Source: Pseudomonas oryzae (lineage in GTDB: Bacteria > Pseudomonadota > Gammaproteobacteria > Pseudomonadales > Pseudomonadaceae). From it: DNA of 64,000 nucleotides. Shown here piece by piece: positions 49,522 through 58,409 of the stretch; the stretch's first letter is position 1; every line of letters begins with the position of its first letter. Position numbers and translations under genes: made by a program. The stretch lies in contig NZ_LT629751.1 of NCBI RefSeq assembly GCF_900104805.1, forward strand, positions 4,514,001-4,578,000. Direction: 5' to 3'. The notes beneath the pieces were generated by a model. The model saw only the letters and a program-made list of their open reading frames with translations, was not told the DNA's origin and did not search any database.

Positions 49522-51174
49522 ATGAGCCTGGAGCAGTATGCGGAAACCCACCTAGTGACCAACCAGCCCGCGCCGCTGGACGGCGCCAACCTGTACCGCG
49601 GCGACCGCCCGCTGCAGGAGTGGCTGCTGCGCTTCGGCGCCGCCTGGGGCGAGGCGCGCCTGGTCGAGTACGGCGAACTGGCCGGTGGTCCGCTGCTGGC
49701 GGCGGGGTTCGCCGCCAACCGCCATGTCCCCGAGCTGCGCAGCCACGACCGCTACGGCTACCGCATCGATCAGGTCGAGTTCCATCCGGCTTGGCACCGG
49801 CTGCTGCAGGCCGGCATCGCGCACGGGCTGCACGCGCTGCCCTGGCGCGAGCCGCGCCCCGGCGCCCAGGTGCTGCGCGCCGGGCTGTTCTACCTGCACA
49901 ACCAGGCCGAGGCCGGCAGCGCCTGCCCGCTGACCATGACTCACGCCGGCGTCGCCGTGCTGCGCCGCCAGGGCGAGCTGGCCGAGACCTGGCTGCCGAA
50001 GGTGCTCAGCCTCGACTACGACCCGCAGCCCTTGCCGATCGGCGACAAGCGCGGCCTGACCCTGGGCATGGCGCTGACCGAGAAGCAGGGCGGCACCGAC
50101 CTGCGCGCCAACAGCACGCGCGCCTTCGCCGTCGGCGCGCGCGGGCCGGGCCAGCTGTACGAGCTGCTCGGGCACAAGTGGTTCTGCTCGGCGCCGATGT
50201 CCGACGGTTTCCTCACCCTGGCGCACAGCGAGGGTGGTCTGAGCTGCTTCCTGCTGCCGCGCCTGCGCCCGGACGGCGCGCATAACCGCATCCATATCCA
50301 GCGCCTCAAGGACAAGCTGGGCAACCGCAGCAACGCTTCGGCGGAACTCGAGTATCGCGGCGCGCTGGCCTGGATGGTCGGCGAGGAGGGCCGCGGCATC
50401 GCCACCGTGCTGGAGATGGTCGCGCTGACCCGCTTCGACTGCATGACCGGTTCGGCGGCGCTGATGCGCCAGGCGCTCAGCCAGGCCCTGCACCACTGCG
50501 CGCAGCGCCGCGTCGGCGACCGGGTGCTGGAGGCGCAGCCGCTGATGCAGAACGTGCTGGCCGACCTGGCGCTGGAGTCCGAGGCGGCGCTGGCCCTGAG
50601 CCTGCGCCTGGGCCACGCCCTGGAGCGCCCGGAGGACGAGCAGGAGCGCCATTTCGCCCGCCTGCTCACCGCGGTCGGCAAGTACTGGGTGTGCAAGCGC
50701 GCGCCGGCCTTCGTCAACGAGGCGCAGGAGTGCCTGGGCGGCGCCGGCTACGTCGAGGAGAGCATCCTGCCGCGGCTGTACCGCGAGGCGCCGGTCAACT
50801 CGATCTGGGAAGGCTCGGGCAACGTGCAGTGTCTCGACGTGCTGCGTGCGCTGGACAAGACGCCGGCGGTGGCGGAGGCGCTGTGTGCCGAACTGGCCGA
50901 CGGCCACGGCGAGGCGCGCCTCAGGGCGCTGGTGCTGCGGATCAAGCACGCCCTGCGCGATCGCGACGGCCTCGAGTACCGCGCCCGCCAGCTGAGCGGC
51001 GAGATCGCCGTGGCGCTGCAGGCCAGCCTGCTGCTGCAGGGCGCGCCGCAGGTGGTCAGCGACGCCTTCCTCGCTGCGCGCCTGGATGCGCCGGCCAGGG
51101 GCTACGGCTGCCTGCCGCGCGGCGTGGAAGTGGCGGCGCTGCTGGCGCGCAGTCGCCTGCATGGGTTCGACTGA
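49522..51174 (+). CDS. AidB-like acyl-CoA dehydrogenase family protein
   Basis: 550 aa. It has the extended N-terminus of the AidB subgroup (THLVTNQPAPLDGANLYRGDRPL) and then the flavin fold: LGMALTEKQGGTDLRANSTRA, LLGHKWFCSAPMSDGFLTLA, and VEESILPRLYREAPVNSIWEGSGNVQCLDVLRAL (split motif). AidB binds DNA and FAD in the response to alkylating agents; its natural substrate is unclear. GGAGG precedes the ATG. Confidence 0.88.
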   Translation: MSLEQYAETHLVTNQPAPLDGANLYRGDRPLQEWLLRFGAAWGEARLVEYGELAGGPLLAAGFAANRHVPELRSHDRYGYRIDQVEFHPAWHRLLQAGIAHGLHALPWREPRPGAQVLRAGLFYLHNQAEAGSACPLTMTHAGVAVLRRQGELAETWLPKVLSLDYDPQPLPIGDKRGLTLGMALTEKQGGTDLRANSTRAFAVGARGPGQLYELLGHKWFCSAPMSDGFLTLAHSEGGLSCFLLPRLRPDGAHNRIHIQRLKDKLGNRSNASAELEYRGALAWMVGEEGRGIATVLEMVALTRFDCMTGSAALMRQALSQALHHCAQRRVGDRVLEAQPLMQNVLADLALESEAALALSLRLGHALERPEDEQERHFARLLTAVGKYWVCKRAPAFVNEAQECLGGAGYVEESILPRLYREAPVNSIWEGSGNVQCLDVLRALDKTPAVAEALCAELADGHGEARLRALVLRIKHALRDRDGLEYRARQLSGEIAVALQASLLLQGAPQVVSDAFLAARLDAPARGYGCLPRGVEVAALLARSRLHGFD

Positions 51175-51279
51175 GCGGGCGCAGCGCAGGCGGGCGGCCT
51201 GCTAGAATGGCCGCCCCTGCCCATCGCGCTGTCGCGGCGGCTCCGGCGAGCCGCACGGGCGCCGTTCTGCGAAATCATC

Positions 51280-51846
51280 ATGGCCTTTGTCGATCCCTCC
51301 CGCTTCAGCAACCCCCTGCGCCGTTTCGCCCGCACCCTGGTGGCCGATGCCAGTCCCGAGGTGGCGGCGCCCCTGCCGTTGCCGGAGAGCCTGGCCGACG
51401 AGCCCTGGTTTTCGGTGGGGCGCGCGCAGGCCAGCCTGGGCGGTGCGCGGGTGGATGGCTGGTGCCTGCAGGAGTGGCCGGGGCAGGCGCTGCGCGCCAC
51501 CTTCAGCGCCTGCTGGCGGGACGGCGACGGCAGGCTGTGGAACGTGTTGCCCGGTGGCCGCACCTGGCTGTTCCTGCCCGATCCGCGCCGCCGCTACGCG
51601 GGCGTGCCGATCGCGCCGCGCTACCAGGCGCTGAGCCGCGACGTGCTGCTCGCCGACTTCCTCAGGGTCAGTGCCGAGCTGGCGCGCCTGGCGCCCGACA
51701 GCGTGGCGCGGCAGACCCTGCAGCAGACCGCAGAGCGCCTCGAGGGCTGGCTGGCGCTGGGCGGCAAGGGCGACGCCCCGTGTCCGTGCCAGAGCGGCAA
51801 GCGTTACCAGAACTGCTGCAGCCGCCGGCTGCGTGACAGCCTGTGA
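51280..51846 (+). CDS. SEC-C motif protein
   Basis: 188 aa protein without a known enzymatic domain. The last 25 residues contain a SecA-type zinc motif, [13 protein letters not shown], which in other proteins mediates binding to SecB, ribosomes or other partners. The N-terminal ~150 residues look globular and Trp-rich ([35 protein letters not shown]). Its stop codon overlaps the ATG of the rluE-like gene (TGATG), so the two are co-translated, which hints at an rRNA or ribosome-linked role. Confidence 0.75.
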   Translation: MAFVDPSRFSNPLRRFARTLVADASPEVAAPLPLPESLADEPWFSVGRAQASLGGARVDGWCLQEWPGQALRATFSACWRDGDGRLWNVLPGGRTWLFLPDPRRRYAGVPIAPRYQALSRDVLLADFLRVSAELARLAPDSVARQTLQQTAERLEGWLALGGKGDAPCPCQSGKRYQNCCSRRLRDSL

Positions 51847-52505
51847 TGGCTCGTCCGCCGCGTCCGTCGTCGCCCGCCCCGCGTGCCCGCAAGGGCGCGC
51901 GGGGGCCATCCGCCGCCCGCCCGCAGCCGCCGCGCCGCCAGGCCAAGGCACCGCCGGCCGAGCCGCGGCTGATCCTGCTCAACAAACCGTTCGACGTGCT
52001 GACCCAGTTCGCCGACGCTGATGGCCGCGCCACCCTCAAGGACTACGTGCCGGTGCCCGGCGTCTATCCGGCCGGGCGTCTGGATCGCGACAGCGAGGGC
52101 CTGCTGCTGCTGACCAACGACGGCCGCCTGCAGGCACGCATCGCCGATCCGAAGCACAAGCTGGCCAAGACCTACTGGGTGCAGGTGGAGGGAGAGGCGA
52201 GCGAGGAGCAACTGGCGCGTCTGCGCGCCGGGGTGGAGCTCAACGACGGACCGACCCTGCCGGCCGAGGCGCGGCGCATCGCGACGCCGGCGCTGTGGGA
52301 GCGCGATCCACCGGTGCGTTTTCGCAAGAACGTGCCGACCTGCTGGCTGGAGCTGGTGATCCGTGAGGGGCGCAACCGCCAGGTGCGCCGGATGACGGCG
52401 GCGGTGGGCTTGCCGACCCTGCGCCTGGTGCGGGTACGCATCGGGCCGTGGGGGCTGGACGGGCTGGCGCCCGGAGAGTGGCGGGACGTGCCGGCGCGGC
52501 TGTGA
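51846..52505 (+). CDS. rluE: RluE-type 23S rRNA pseudouridine synthase
   Basis: 219 aa. After a basic Pro/Arg/Ala-rich extension (1-35) comes the RsuA/RluB-family catalytic domain, with the catalytic Asp in [18 protein letters not shown] and the motif II/III segments [11 protein letters not shown] and [29 protein letters not shown] (split motif). It lacks the N-terminal S4 domain, as RluE does. The ATG at 51846 is used rather than an overlapping GTG. Confidence 0.9.
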   Translation: MARPPRPSSPAPRARKGARGPSAARPQPPRRQAKAPPAEPRLILLNKPFDVLTQFADADGRATLKDYVPVPGVYPAGRLDRDSEGLLLLTNDGRLQARIADPKHKLAKTYWVQVEGEASEEQLARLRAGVELNDGPTLPAEARRIATPALWERDPPVRFRKNVPTCWLELVIREGRNRQVRRMTAAVGLPTLRLVRVRIGPWGLDGLAPGEWRDVPARL

Positions 52506-52525
52506 GCCGCCGTGTGCAATGAGGT

Positions 52526-52556
52526 TGCCCGGCGGGCTGGAGCAGCCCGCCGGGCA
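52526..52556. terminator. Convergent hairpin between rluE and the globin gene
   Basis: Perfect 14-bp arms start TGCCCGGCGGGCTG with loop GAG. It sits between two converging genes and can serve both directions, although neither side has a T-run. Confidence 0.65.
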
Positions 52557-52561
52557 CATGA

Positions 52562-52954
52562 TCAGTAGAACGACTTGATCAGGTTGATGCCCTTGCCCAG
52601 CACTTCGCGCCAGGCGGCGAGGTCTTCGCCGTTGGCCTCCGGGTCGTGCTGCTTGACCGACAGCAGCAGCGAGTCCAGCCACAGGTCGTACAGTTCCGGG
52701 CGGATGTCGAAGCCTTCGCGGGAGTGGCTCTGGCCGAGCGCGCGCAGCTTGGTGTCGGACATGCCGCGGGCGTACAGCACCAGATTGAGGATGCCGGCGC
52801 GCAGCAGGTGTTTCTGCGCGGTCATGTCGGTCTTGACGAACTTCTCGCGAATCGCCGGCGAACTGGAGAGGAAGTGCTGGTAGAAGGTATCGAAAAAGCT
52901 CGGGCTGGCGCAGCAGCGGCCATAGCTTTGCATCACGCGGTTGGCGGGAGTCAT
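52562..52954 (-). CDS. Globin-like protein
   Basis: 130 aa all-helical protein with the outline of a bacterial globin: YGRCCASPSFFDTFYQHFLSSSPAIREKF (split), LRAGILNLVLYA, then LGQSHSREGFDIRPELYDLWLDSLL where the His is the expected proximal heme ligand. The function is unknown; related small globins are proposed gas or redox sensors. The ATG at 52954 with AAGGAA upstream is preferred over the longer reading. Confidence 0.75.
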   Translation of the reverse strand: MTPANRVMQSYGRCCASPSFFDTFYQHFLSSSPAIREKFVKTDMTAQKHLLRAGILNLVLYARGMSDTKLRALGQSHSREGFDIRPELYDLWLDSLLLSVKQHDPEANGEDLAAWREVLGKGINLIKSFY

Positions 52955-53027
52955 GATTTTCCTTGGTTGGGCCAATAGCTGCGCGCTCCACCCTATCCTG
53001 CGGCAGAGTCTCGTGCAGCTTTGCGGA

Positions 53028-53231
53028 TTACATGCCTTCGAGGCTACCGATCACCAGTGTCTTGATGACGAAGCCGAGTACGCCCAAACCGAGGGCAAAG
53101 AAGAGAACCATGGTGCCGAACTTGCCGGCATTGGATTTTTTCGCCAGATCCCAGACGATGAATGCCATGAAGCCGACCAGGGCAACGATCAGGCTGTTCA
53201 TCATCCAGTGCTCGAAAACTTCGGGATCCAT
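53028..53231 (-). CDS. Small membrane protein, DUF2788-like
   Basis: 67 aa with two hydrophobic helices (NSLIVALVGFMAFIVWDLA and GTMVLFFALGLGVLGFVIK) separated by a short basic loop (KKSNAGKF). This length and layout match the DUF2788 proteins of Pseudomonas, of unknown function. AGGAGG lies directly upstream of tandem ATGs; 53231 gives the better spacing. Confidence 0.72.
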   Translation of the reverse strand: MDPEVFEHWMMNSLIVALVGFMAFIVWDLAKKSNAGKFGTMVLFFALGLGVLGFVIKTLVIGSLEGM

Positions 53232-53392
53232 CATCCCTCCTGCAGGATAGAAAAAAGACGGTCAGGGGGCGGCGATATGTAGTTGTAGAGCGGCCACGCA
53301 GGCATGCGTCAAAACGCCGGCGATTATAGTCGCTACCTCTGGGTAAAAAAATGTTTGAGCGCGAAAACGTTAGACATTTGTCGCATAAATGT

Positions 53393-53869
53393 TCAGCGCA
53401 GATGTTCTAACGGCAGCTCGGTGCCGGCCAGCACTTGGTTGAGCACGAAACTGGAGCGCACGCTGGACACGCCGTCGATGCGGGTCAGGGTGCCGAGCAG
53501 GAACTGCTGGTAGTGGTCCATGTCCGGCACCACCACCTTGAGCTGGTAGTCCGCCTCCATGCCGGTGACCAGGCTGCACTCCAGCACCTGCGGGCACTGG
53601 CGGATCACCGATTCGAAGTGGGCGAAGCGCTCCGGGGTGTGGCGGTCCATGCCGACCAGCACATACACGGTGAGGGTCAGGCCGAGCTTCTTGCGGTCGA
53701 GCAGCGCCACTTGGCGCAGGATATAGCCGTCGTCCTCCAGTTGCCTGACTCGCCGCGAACAGGGCGAGGGCGACAGGCCGATGCGCTCGGCCAGCTCCTG
53801 GTTGGAGATCCGCGCATCGCGCTGCAGTTCGGCCAGGATACGAAGGTCGTAGCGGTCGAGTTTGCTCAT
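53393..53869 (-). CDS. Lrp/AsnC-family transcriptional regulator
   Basis: 158 aa. The N-terminal HTH (LDRYDLRILAELQRDARISNQELAERIGLSPSPCSRRVRQLEDDG, split) is followed by an RAM ligand-binding domain (VLVGMDRHTPERFAHFESVI, CSLVTGMEADYQLKVVVPDM, VSSVRSSFVLNQV). It is likely an amino-acid-responsive regulator; no adjacent target is obvious. The AT-rich stretch after its stop includes an ACATTT-N7-AAATGT dyad at 53375-53393. Confidence 0.92.
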   Translation of the reverse strand: MSKLDRYDLRILAELQRDARISNQELAERIGLSPSPCSRRVRQLEDDGYILRQVALLDRKKLGLTLTVYVLVGMDRHTPERFAHFESVIRQCPQVLECSLVTGMEADYQLKVVVPDMDHYQQFLLGTLTRIDGVSSVRSSFVLNQVLAGTELPLEHLR

Positions 53870-54198
53870 GGTTGCCGGCTCTTCTGGTTGGATTGCGCTT
53901 CTTGCTTGTCGATTAGTGAATTATTGCGCAAGGGTGGCTTTGGTGGGCAATTTTCGCAAGCACCTGCTGCGCCGGTGAGCGTACAGTTTGAATCAGTTTC
54001 ACGGCCCGGACGCTCTCCCGCGCGCAGCCCAATCAGGCAGCGCGCTGCCGACGACCCACAAGGTTACGGCCCCAGGCCCGCATCGCCCACGAGGCCGTGC
54101 GCACGAGCAAGCCGCCATCGCGGCTACAGTCCGGACGAAACAACTTGAAAGGGGCCGCGAGGCCCCTTTTTCTTGCCCGCAGGAAACCTGGCCGGCAG
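53870..54198. other. Lrp-fieF intergenic region with an orphan rightward terminator
   Basis: 329 bp. The left end is AT-rich and holds the Lrp promoter region. The right end carries an intrinsic terminator reading rightward (54148-54171), although both flanking genes are transcribed leftward. No open frame with an RBS was found, so a small untranslated RNA between about 53985 and 54171 is possible. Confidence 0.4.
54148..54171 (+). terminator. Orphan intrinsic terminator
   Basis: AAAGGGGCC GCGA GGCCCCTTTTT: 6-bp GC arms extended by A/T pairs, followed by five Ts. No rightward gene precedes it. Confidence 0.8.
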
Positions 54199-55071
54199 TC
54201 ACTGCTGCGGGTCGGCGTGCACCAGCACCTCGGCGCGCGGGAACTCGGCAAGGATGGCGAATTCGACGGCCTCGCACAGGTCATGCGCCTCGTGCAGGGT
54301 CATGCTGGCCGGCAGGTCGAGGTGCAGCTGGACGAACCAGCGGGTGCCGGACATCCGCGTGCGCAGATCGTGGGCGCCGAGCACGCCGGGCACGCCGAGG
54401 GCCAGCTGCTGCATGCGTTCGCTGATCTCCAGCGGCAGCTCCTTGTCCATCAGCACCGCCGCCGACTCGCGCACGATGGTCAGCGCGCTCCACAGGATGT
54501 ACAGGGCGATGGCGACGCCGAACAGCGCATCGGCGCGCGTCCAGCCCCAGGCGGCGAGCAGCAGGGCGGCGAGGATGCTGGTGTTGAGCAGCAGGTCCGA
54601 GGCGTAGTGCAGCGAGTCGGCGCGGATCGCCGTGGAGCCGGTGACCCTGACCACGTGGCGCTGGAACATCAGCAACAGCCCGGTGAGCGCCAGCGACAGC
54701 AGCATCACCGCCACGCCGATGTGGGTGGCGGCGATCGGCTGCGGGTCCTGCAGGCGTTCGAAGCCGCGGATGCCCACCAGTACCGCGCTGATGGCGATGA
54801 ATACCGCCTGGCCGAGCCCGGCCAGTGCCTCGGCCTTGCCGTGGCCGTAGCGGTGGTCGGCGTCGGCCGGGCGCAGGGCGTAGTGCACCGCGATCAGGTT
54901 GATCAGCGAGGCGGCGCCGTCCAGCAGCGAGTCGGTCAGGCCGGCGAGCAGGCTCACCGAGCCGCTCAGCCACCAGGCGAAGGCCTTGGCGGCCACCAGG
55001 GTCAGTGCGGTGGCCAGGGCGGCAGCCGAGGCCAGACGCATCAGGCGGCCGTGTTCGCGGCTCAGGCTCAT
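54199..55071 (-). CDS. fieF: Cation diffusion facilitator FieF-like metal efflux protein
   Basis: 290 aa inner-membrane antiporter with six hydrophobic helices and a C-terminal cytoplasmic domain. The metal site uses the DxxxD pairs in LTDSLLDG (helix 2) and HYASDLLLN (helix 5), as in E. coli FieF/YiiP. HRYGHGKAEALAGLGQ is the second conserved block. The C-terminal domain has HDLRTRMSGTRWFVQLHLDLP. It exports zinc or ferrous iron. It lies 11 bp after the lipoprotein gene in the same direction. Confidence 0.93.
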   Translation of the reverse strand: MSLSREHGRLMRLASAAALATALTLVAAKAFAWWLSGSVSLLAGLTDSLLDGAASLINLIAVHYALRPADADHRYGHGKAEALAGLGQAVFIAISAVLVGIRGFERLQDPQPIAATHIGVAVMLLSLALTGLLLMFQRHVVRVTGSTAIRADSLHYASDLLLNTSILAALLLAAWGWTRADALFGVAIALYILWSALTIVRESAAVLMDKELPLEISERMQQLALGVPGVLGAHDLRTRMSGTRWFVQLHLDLPASMTLHEAHDLCEAVEFAILAEFPRAEVLVHADPQQ

Positions 55072-55082
55072 CGTGGTTCTCC

Positions 55083-55499
55083 TCAGGCAGCCGGGTGCAG
55101 GCCGAAGGCGGCGAGCTGCTCGAGGTTGCCGCCGTGGCGGATCAGGCGCGGATCGTCGAGCTGCAGGTCGCGAGCCAGCTCCTCGCGCAGGATGGCGCGC
55201 AGGCGGGCATGGTCGATGTGACCGTCGCTGCCGACCGCCTCCTGCAGACGTTCGGGGGCGACCGAGTAGCGGCCTTCGGGCAGGTAGATGGCGCCGGTGG
55301 CGAAATCGATGGCGAAGGCGATCAGGCCCGGCACCACGTAGAACAGGATACCGATGGCATTCAGGGCGGCGACGGCCGGATCGATCTGGCCGTTGAGCTG
55401 GCCGCGGCGCTCCGGATAGAACAGGGTGCCGCAGCCGGCGAGCTGGGCGAGCAGGGAGGCGGCGAGCACGCCGCCGACGATCCGCTGTGAGGTACGCAT
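55083..55499 (-). CDS. Predicted lipoprotein, YceK/YidQ-like
   Basis: 138 aa with a type II signal peptide; the lipobox is LAGC, giving mature Cys at residue ~23. The mature part has FYPERRGQLNGQIDPAVAALNAIGILFYVVPGLIAFAIDFATGAIYLP (split), a pattern of a hydrophobic segment followed by D-x-ATGAIYLP that resembles YceK/YidQ-type envelope lipoproteins. The function is unknown. It is probably co-transcribed with fieF. Confidence 0.7.
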   Translation of the reverse strand: MRTSQRIVGGVLAASLLAQLAGCGTLFYPERRGQLNGQIDPAVAALNAIGILFYVVPGLIAFAIDFATGAIYLPEGRYSVAPERLQEAVGSDGHIDHARLRAILREELARDLQLDDPRLIRHGGNLEQLAAFGLHPAA

Positions 55500-55941
55500 G
55501 CTTGTTCTCCTTGAGAGTGAGGGCGGGGCAGTTGCTTAGGCCCGCTCCGGCTGGCCGAGGTTCCGGCCGGCGGCGCGGCTCGCCATGACGGCAAGCGGCA
55601 GCGCCGCGGCCGGACTCCGTCGCCGCAGCCGATAAGGCGAGCCAGCCGATGGCCCGCTCGTGGCCTGTGCGGTTGGTTGGTCAGCTCAAGTGCGGATGGC
55701 CATGGTGCCGCGACAAGGCGCCGCGACGGGGCATAGCAGGGCTATGACGAGGCACGGCAACCCCGTATCGGGGCCACGGGCACCGAAATTGACTCACTGA
55801 ACCAACCAGACAGGCCACTCGGTGCCGCAGCCCGGCTCCAGACAGTGGCGCACAGTTTAAGCGTTCGGCCATGACGGCCGGAAGGCGCCAGTGCTTCGCC
55901 GCTATAATCGCTGGCTTTGCCGTCAGCCGTTGCGAGTGCCC
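55500..55941. other. Lipoprotein-hrpB intergenic region
   Basis: 442 bp separating divergent genes. It contains the inverted-repeat element at 55660-55819. The remainder would hold the promoters of both genes, but no clear boxes could be assigned. Confidence 0.5.
55660..55819. repeat. MITE-like inverted-repeat element upstream of hrpB
   Basis: The outer arms GTGGCCTGTGCGGTTGGTT and AACCAACCAGACAGGCCAC pair at all but two positions. An inner pair GGTGCC / GGCACC supports the same symmetry. It is about 160 bp with no coding capacity, unlike the GTAGGG repeats. Confidence 0.55.
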
Positions 55942-56352
55942 ATGAGCCTGTCGTCCGCCCTGCCCATCGATGCCGTCCTGCCCGCACTGCGCGCGGCGCT
56001 CGCCGAGCGCCACGAGGTGGTGCTGGAGGCGCCGCCCGGCGCCGGCAAGACCACCCGCGTGCCGCTGGCGCTGCTCGACGAACCCTGGCTGGCCGGGCAG
56101 ACCATCGTCATGCTCGAGCCGCGCCGCCTGGCCGCGCGCGCCGCCGCCGAGCGGCTGGCCAGCGAGCTGGGCGAGCAGGTCGGCGAGACGGTCGGCTACC
56201 GCATCCGCCTGGACAGCAGGGTCGGCCCGCGCACGCGCATCGAGGTGGTCACCGAGGGCATCCTCGCCCGCCGCCTGCAGGACGATCCGGGCCTCGAGGG
56301 CGTCGGCCTGGTGATCTTCGACGAATACCACGTTTTGCCATTTGCACGATAA
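55942..56352 (+). pseudogene. hrpB: 5' fragment of ATP-dependent helicase hrpB, interrupted by inserted DNA
   Basis: The first ~131 residues match Hrp[20 protein letters not shown], Walker A in [41 protein letters not shown], and [20 protein letters not shown]. The frame breaks exactly within the DExH box: VIFDEYH is followed by the unrelated VLPFAR and a stop, where intact HrpB continues DE.HERSLDADL. The change falls at about 56336, where GC content also drops. The remaining ~700 residues are not present in the window. The fragment lacks the helicase core and is presumably inactive. Confidence 0.88.
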
Positions 56353-56850
56353 ATCACATTTCTTGTCAAAAATCATGAGGTGAGGAGTGACCCAGGCATG
56401 CCCTTCGATGTGTAGCTCCCGAAGCCTCAGCTTCCGCAGGCTAGAGATATCGCGTCCGGCTCACCACTCACCATGGTCATGCGGGGACTGATGCATAACG
56501 CATGTTCCTACGGGTCGTTGCCAGAGGGCAGTAGAACTCTTCATCCCTGAGGGAACCTGCGCCTACTCGTTGACGAGTTCGCGCCCCGTTGGGCTTCCAG
56601 GGCGTCGACCCAGCAAGGGGGCTGCGGCGTTTTCGTCGGGAGGAGACGCGCCCCGTCGCCGCCCCAGTCCTCGGCCAAATGACGGCATTCGGCCAAAAGC
56701 GGCCTGTTCCGCAGGACGCGGCAGACCTCCATTTAGGCCTGGAGGCGTCTACAAAACTAGGGGCGATTCAGTTATTACTAGCCAAAATCCGCGAGGTGCC
56801 TTAAAACTGCAGCCTCTGCTGAGTCGCCATGTTCAAAGGAGGAACTTGAT
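56353..56850. other. Left-end noncoding region of the island
   Basis: About 500 bp with no credible gene: open frames here lack ribosome-binding sites and recognisable sequence. It includes an AT-rich stretch next to the junction (TTTCTTGTCAAAAATCATG around 56360) and a TTGACA on the minus strand that could be part of an outward promoter. Near the right end lies the strong RBS of the following gene. Confidence 0.45.
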
Positions 56851-57456
56851 TTGGTTGAGCCTGCGGTTGTTGAGCGCGTTCTCTGCGTAGTGGACAGATG
56901 TCTGAGAAGCCAGTTTCCTGACGACTACTACAAGCGCTGTTTGTACGCGTCGTTCGGGGTGCACAGGCTGCTGCAGGCCCAGGGTTACAGCCCTGTAATC
57001 GTGGGAGGTAATTTTGGGGCCTTTGTTGTATCACGAGATCAACGAACTGCTTCGATCCAAGGGTACGCATCCGGCTCTGGCGAGCATTCCCACTATTGGG
57101 TCGAGCTAGATGGCTCCATCATTGACCTGGCAACCTACTACTTGCCAATCGAGTCCAGCTTCCAGGCCTGCGAGGTGCCAGCGGTGTTTTGGAATGCGAG
57201 CTACCCGTTACCTAAGGGGCTGATCTATAACCCGGCTTTCCGCTCACCATCGTCGGATATCTCGCATCTGGCGCCGCATATCATCGAAAAGATGGAGCCT
57301 TTCCTTGCCGCCTGCCACGCCCGAATGGCGAAACCGCTGGCCAAGCCAAAAATTGGGAAGTGGCTCGTTACTACGCCCTCATCCATCCTAAAAGCGGCCA
57401 GCAAAGGTGATCCATGGGCACGAGCGGTGATTCGATATGAATCCATGCCTGCATAG
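56851..57456 (+). CDS. Orphan protein with a Cys-His-Asp (transglutaminase/papain-like) signature
   Basis: 201 aa, no signal peptide or membrane segment. I do not recognise the family by name. Residues are ordered as in transglutaminase/NAT-like cysteine enzymes: Cys30 at a helix start (YKRCLYASFGVHRLLQAQG), then strands (YSPVIVGGNFGAFVV), His81 in HSHYWVELDG, and Asp92 in SIIDLATYYLP. The start is a TTG at 56851, chosen because AAGGAGG lies 8 bp upstream and no in-frame ATG is near. Its GC content is clearly lower than the hrpB-side genes. It could be a peptide-modifying or protease-like enzyme; partners are not visible because an IS lies immediately downstream. Confidence 0.65.
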   Translation: MVEPAVVERVLCVVDRCLRSQFPDDYYKRCLYASFGVHRLLQAQGYSPVIVGGNFGAFVVSRDQRTASIQGYASGSGEHSHYWVELDGSIIDLATYYLPIESSFQACEVPAVFWNASYPLPKGLIYNPAFRSPSSDISHLAPHIIEKMEPFLAACHARMAKPLAKPKIGKWLVTTPSSILKAASKGDPWARAVIRYESMPA

Positions 57457-57548
57457 CACCTCACCATAGGATGAGCGGATTATCCCGACGAGCTCAGCTT
57501 CGACCTGCCGGTGTATAGTGATCTTGCCCAGCAGCCGTGGACACGGGC

Positions 57549-58409
57549 TTAAGCACTCATCCGGGCCTCGAAGGCCTCCGGGCTGATGTGCCCCAGCGTG
57601 CTGTGCCGCCGCTGGCGGTTGTAGTCGATTTCGATGTATTCAAACACGGTTTCACGCATCTGGGAGCGGGTCACGAAGCGCTCGCCGTGGATGCATTCCA
57701 CCTTCAGGCTGTGGAAGAAGCTCTCCGCGCAGGCATTGTCGTAGCAGTTGCCCTTCGCGCTCATGCTGCATTGCAAGTGATAGGTACGGATCAGCTCCTG
57801 ATAGGCCGCCGAGCAGTACTGGCTGCCGCGGTCGCTGTGCACAATCACGCCCGTGGGCTGCTTGCGTCGCCACAGCGCCATGCGCAAAGCATCGCCGGCC
57901 AAGTCGGCCGTCATGCGCTCGCCCATGGCCCAGCCGATCACCATCCGTGAGTACAGATCGATAACCACCGCCAGATACAGCCAGCCTTCCTCTGTGTGCA
58001 GATAGGTGATGTCACCTACCCATTTCTGGTTCGGTGCCGATGCCGTGAAATCCTGCTTGAGCAGGTTCTCTGCCACCGGCAGCGAGTGTCGGGAGTTTGT
58101 CGTGGCCTTGAACTTCCTGGCGGCCCTGGCGCGCAGTCCTTGCCGTTGCATCGAGGCAGCAACCGTCTTGCGATTGCAGGACAGCCCAGCCTCCCGCAGA
58201 TCGTGGCACAACCGTGGAGCTCCGCTGCGCCCCTTGCGTGTGCTGTATGCCTGCGCGACCTGCCGATCCAGTTCGGCCCTTCGCTGGTCGCGCATTGATG
58301 TTTTGCGTGAGCACCAAGCGTAGAAGCCACTGCGAGCGACGCCCAGCACTCGGCTCATGGTTTTCACCGGGAACTGCAAGACGTGCGCTCTCATGAAGGC
58401 GTACTTCAC
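57549..58409 (-). CDS. IS3-family transposase OrfB (DDE integrase domain)
   Basis: 286 aa. An HTH_21-like region ([24 protein letters not shown]) is followed by the rve integrase core with all three acidic residues: [31 protein letters not shown], and [17 protein letters not shown]. The C-terminus [19 protein letters not shown] is typical. It is normally made as an OrfAB fusion by -1 frameshifting; the fused frame is open from the slip site through the GTG at 58409. Confidence 0.93.
   Translation of the reverse strand: MKYAFMRAHVLQFPVKTMSRVLGVARSGFYAWCSRKTSMRDQRRAELDRQVAQAYSTRKGRSGAPRLCHDLREAGLSCNRKTVAASMQRQGLRARAARKFKATTNSRHSLPVAENLLKQDFTASAPNQKWVGDITYLHTEEGWLYLAVVIDLYSRMVIGWAMGERMTADLAGDALRMALWRRKQPTGVIVHSDRGSQYCSAAYQELIRTYHLQCSMSAKGNCYDNACAESFFHSLKVECIHGERFVTRSQMRETVFEYIEIDYNRQRRHSTLGHISPEAFEARMSA

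Noticed and set aside
56336-56850. Group II intron or integron attC at the hrpB junction
   Set aside because: No GTGCG-type intron start, no domain V-like hairpin, no reverse transcriptase, and no attC-like core sites were seen.
57537-58323. Rightward frames inside the IS3 element
   Set aside because: They are antisense to orfB, which has a complete DDE triad.
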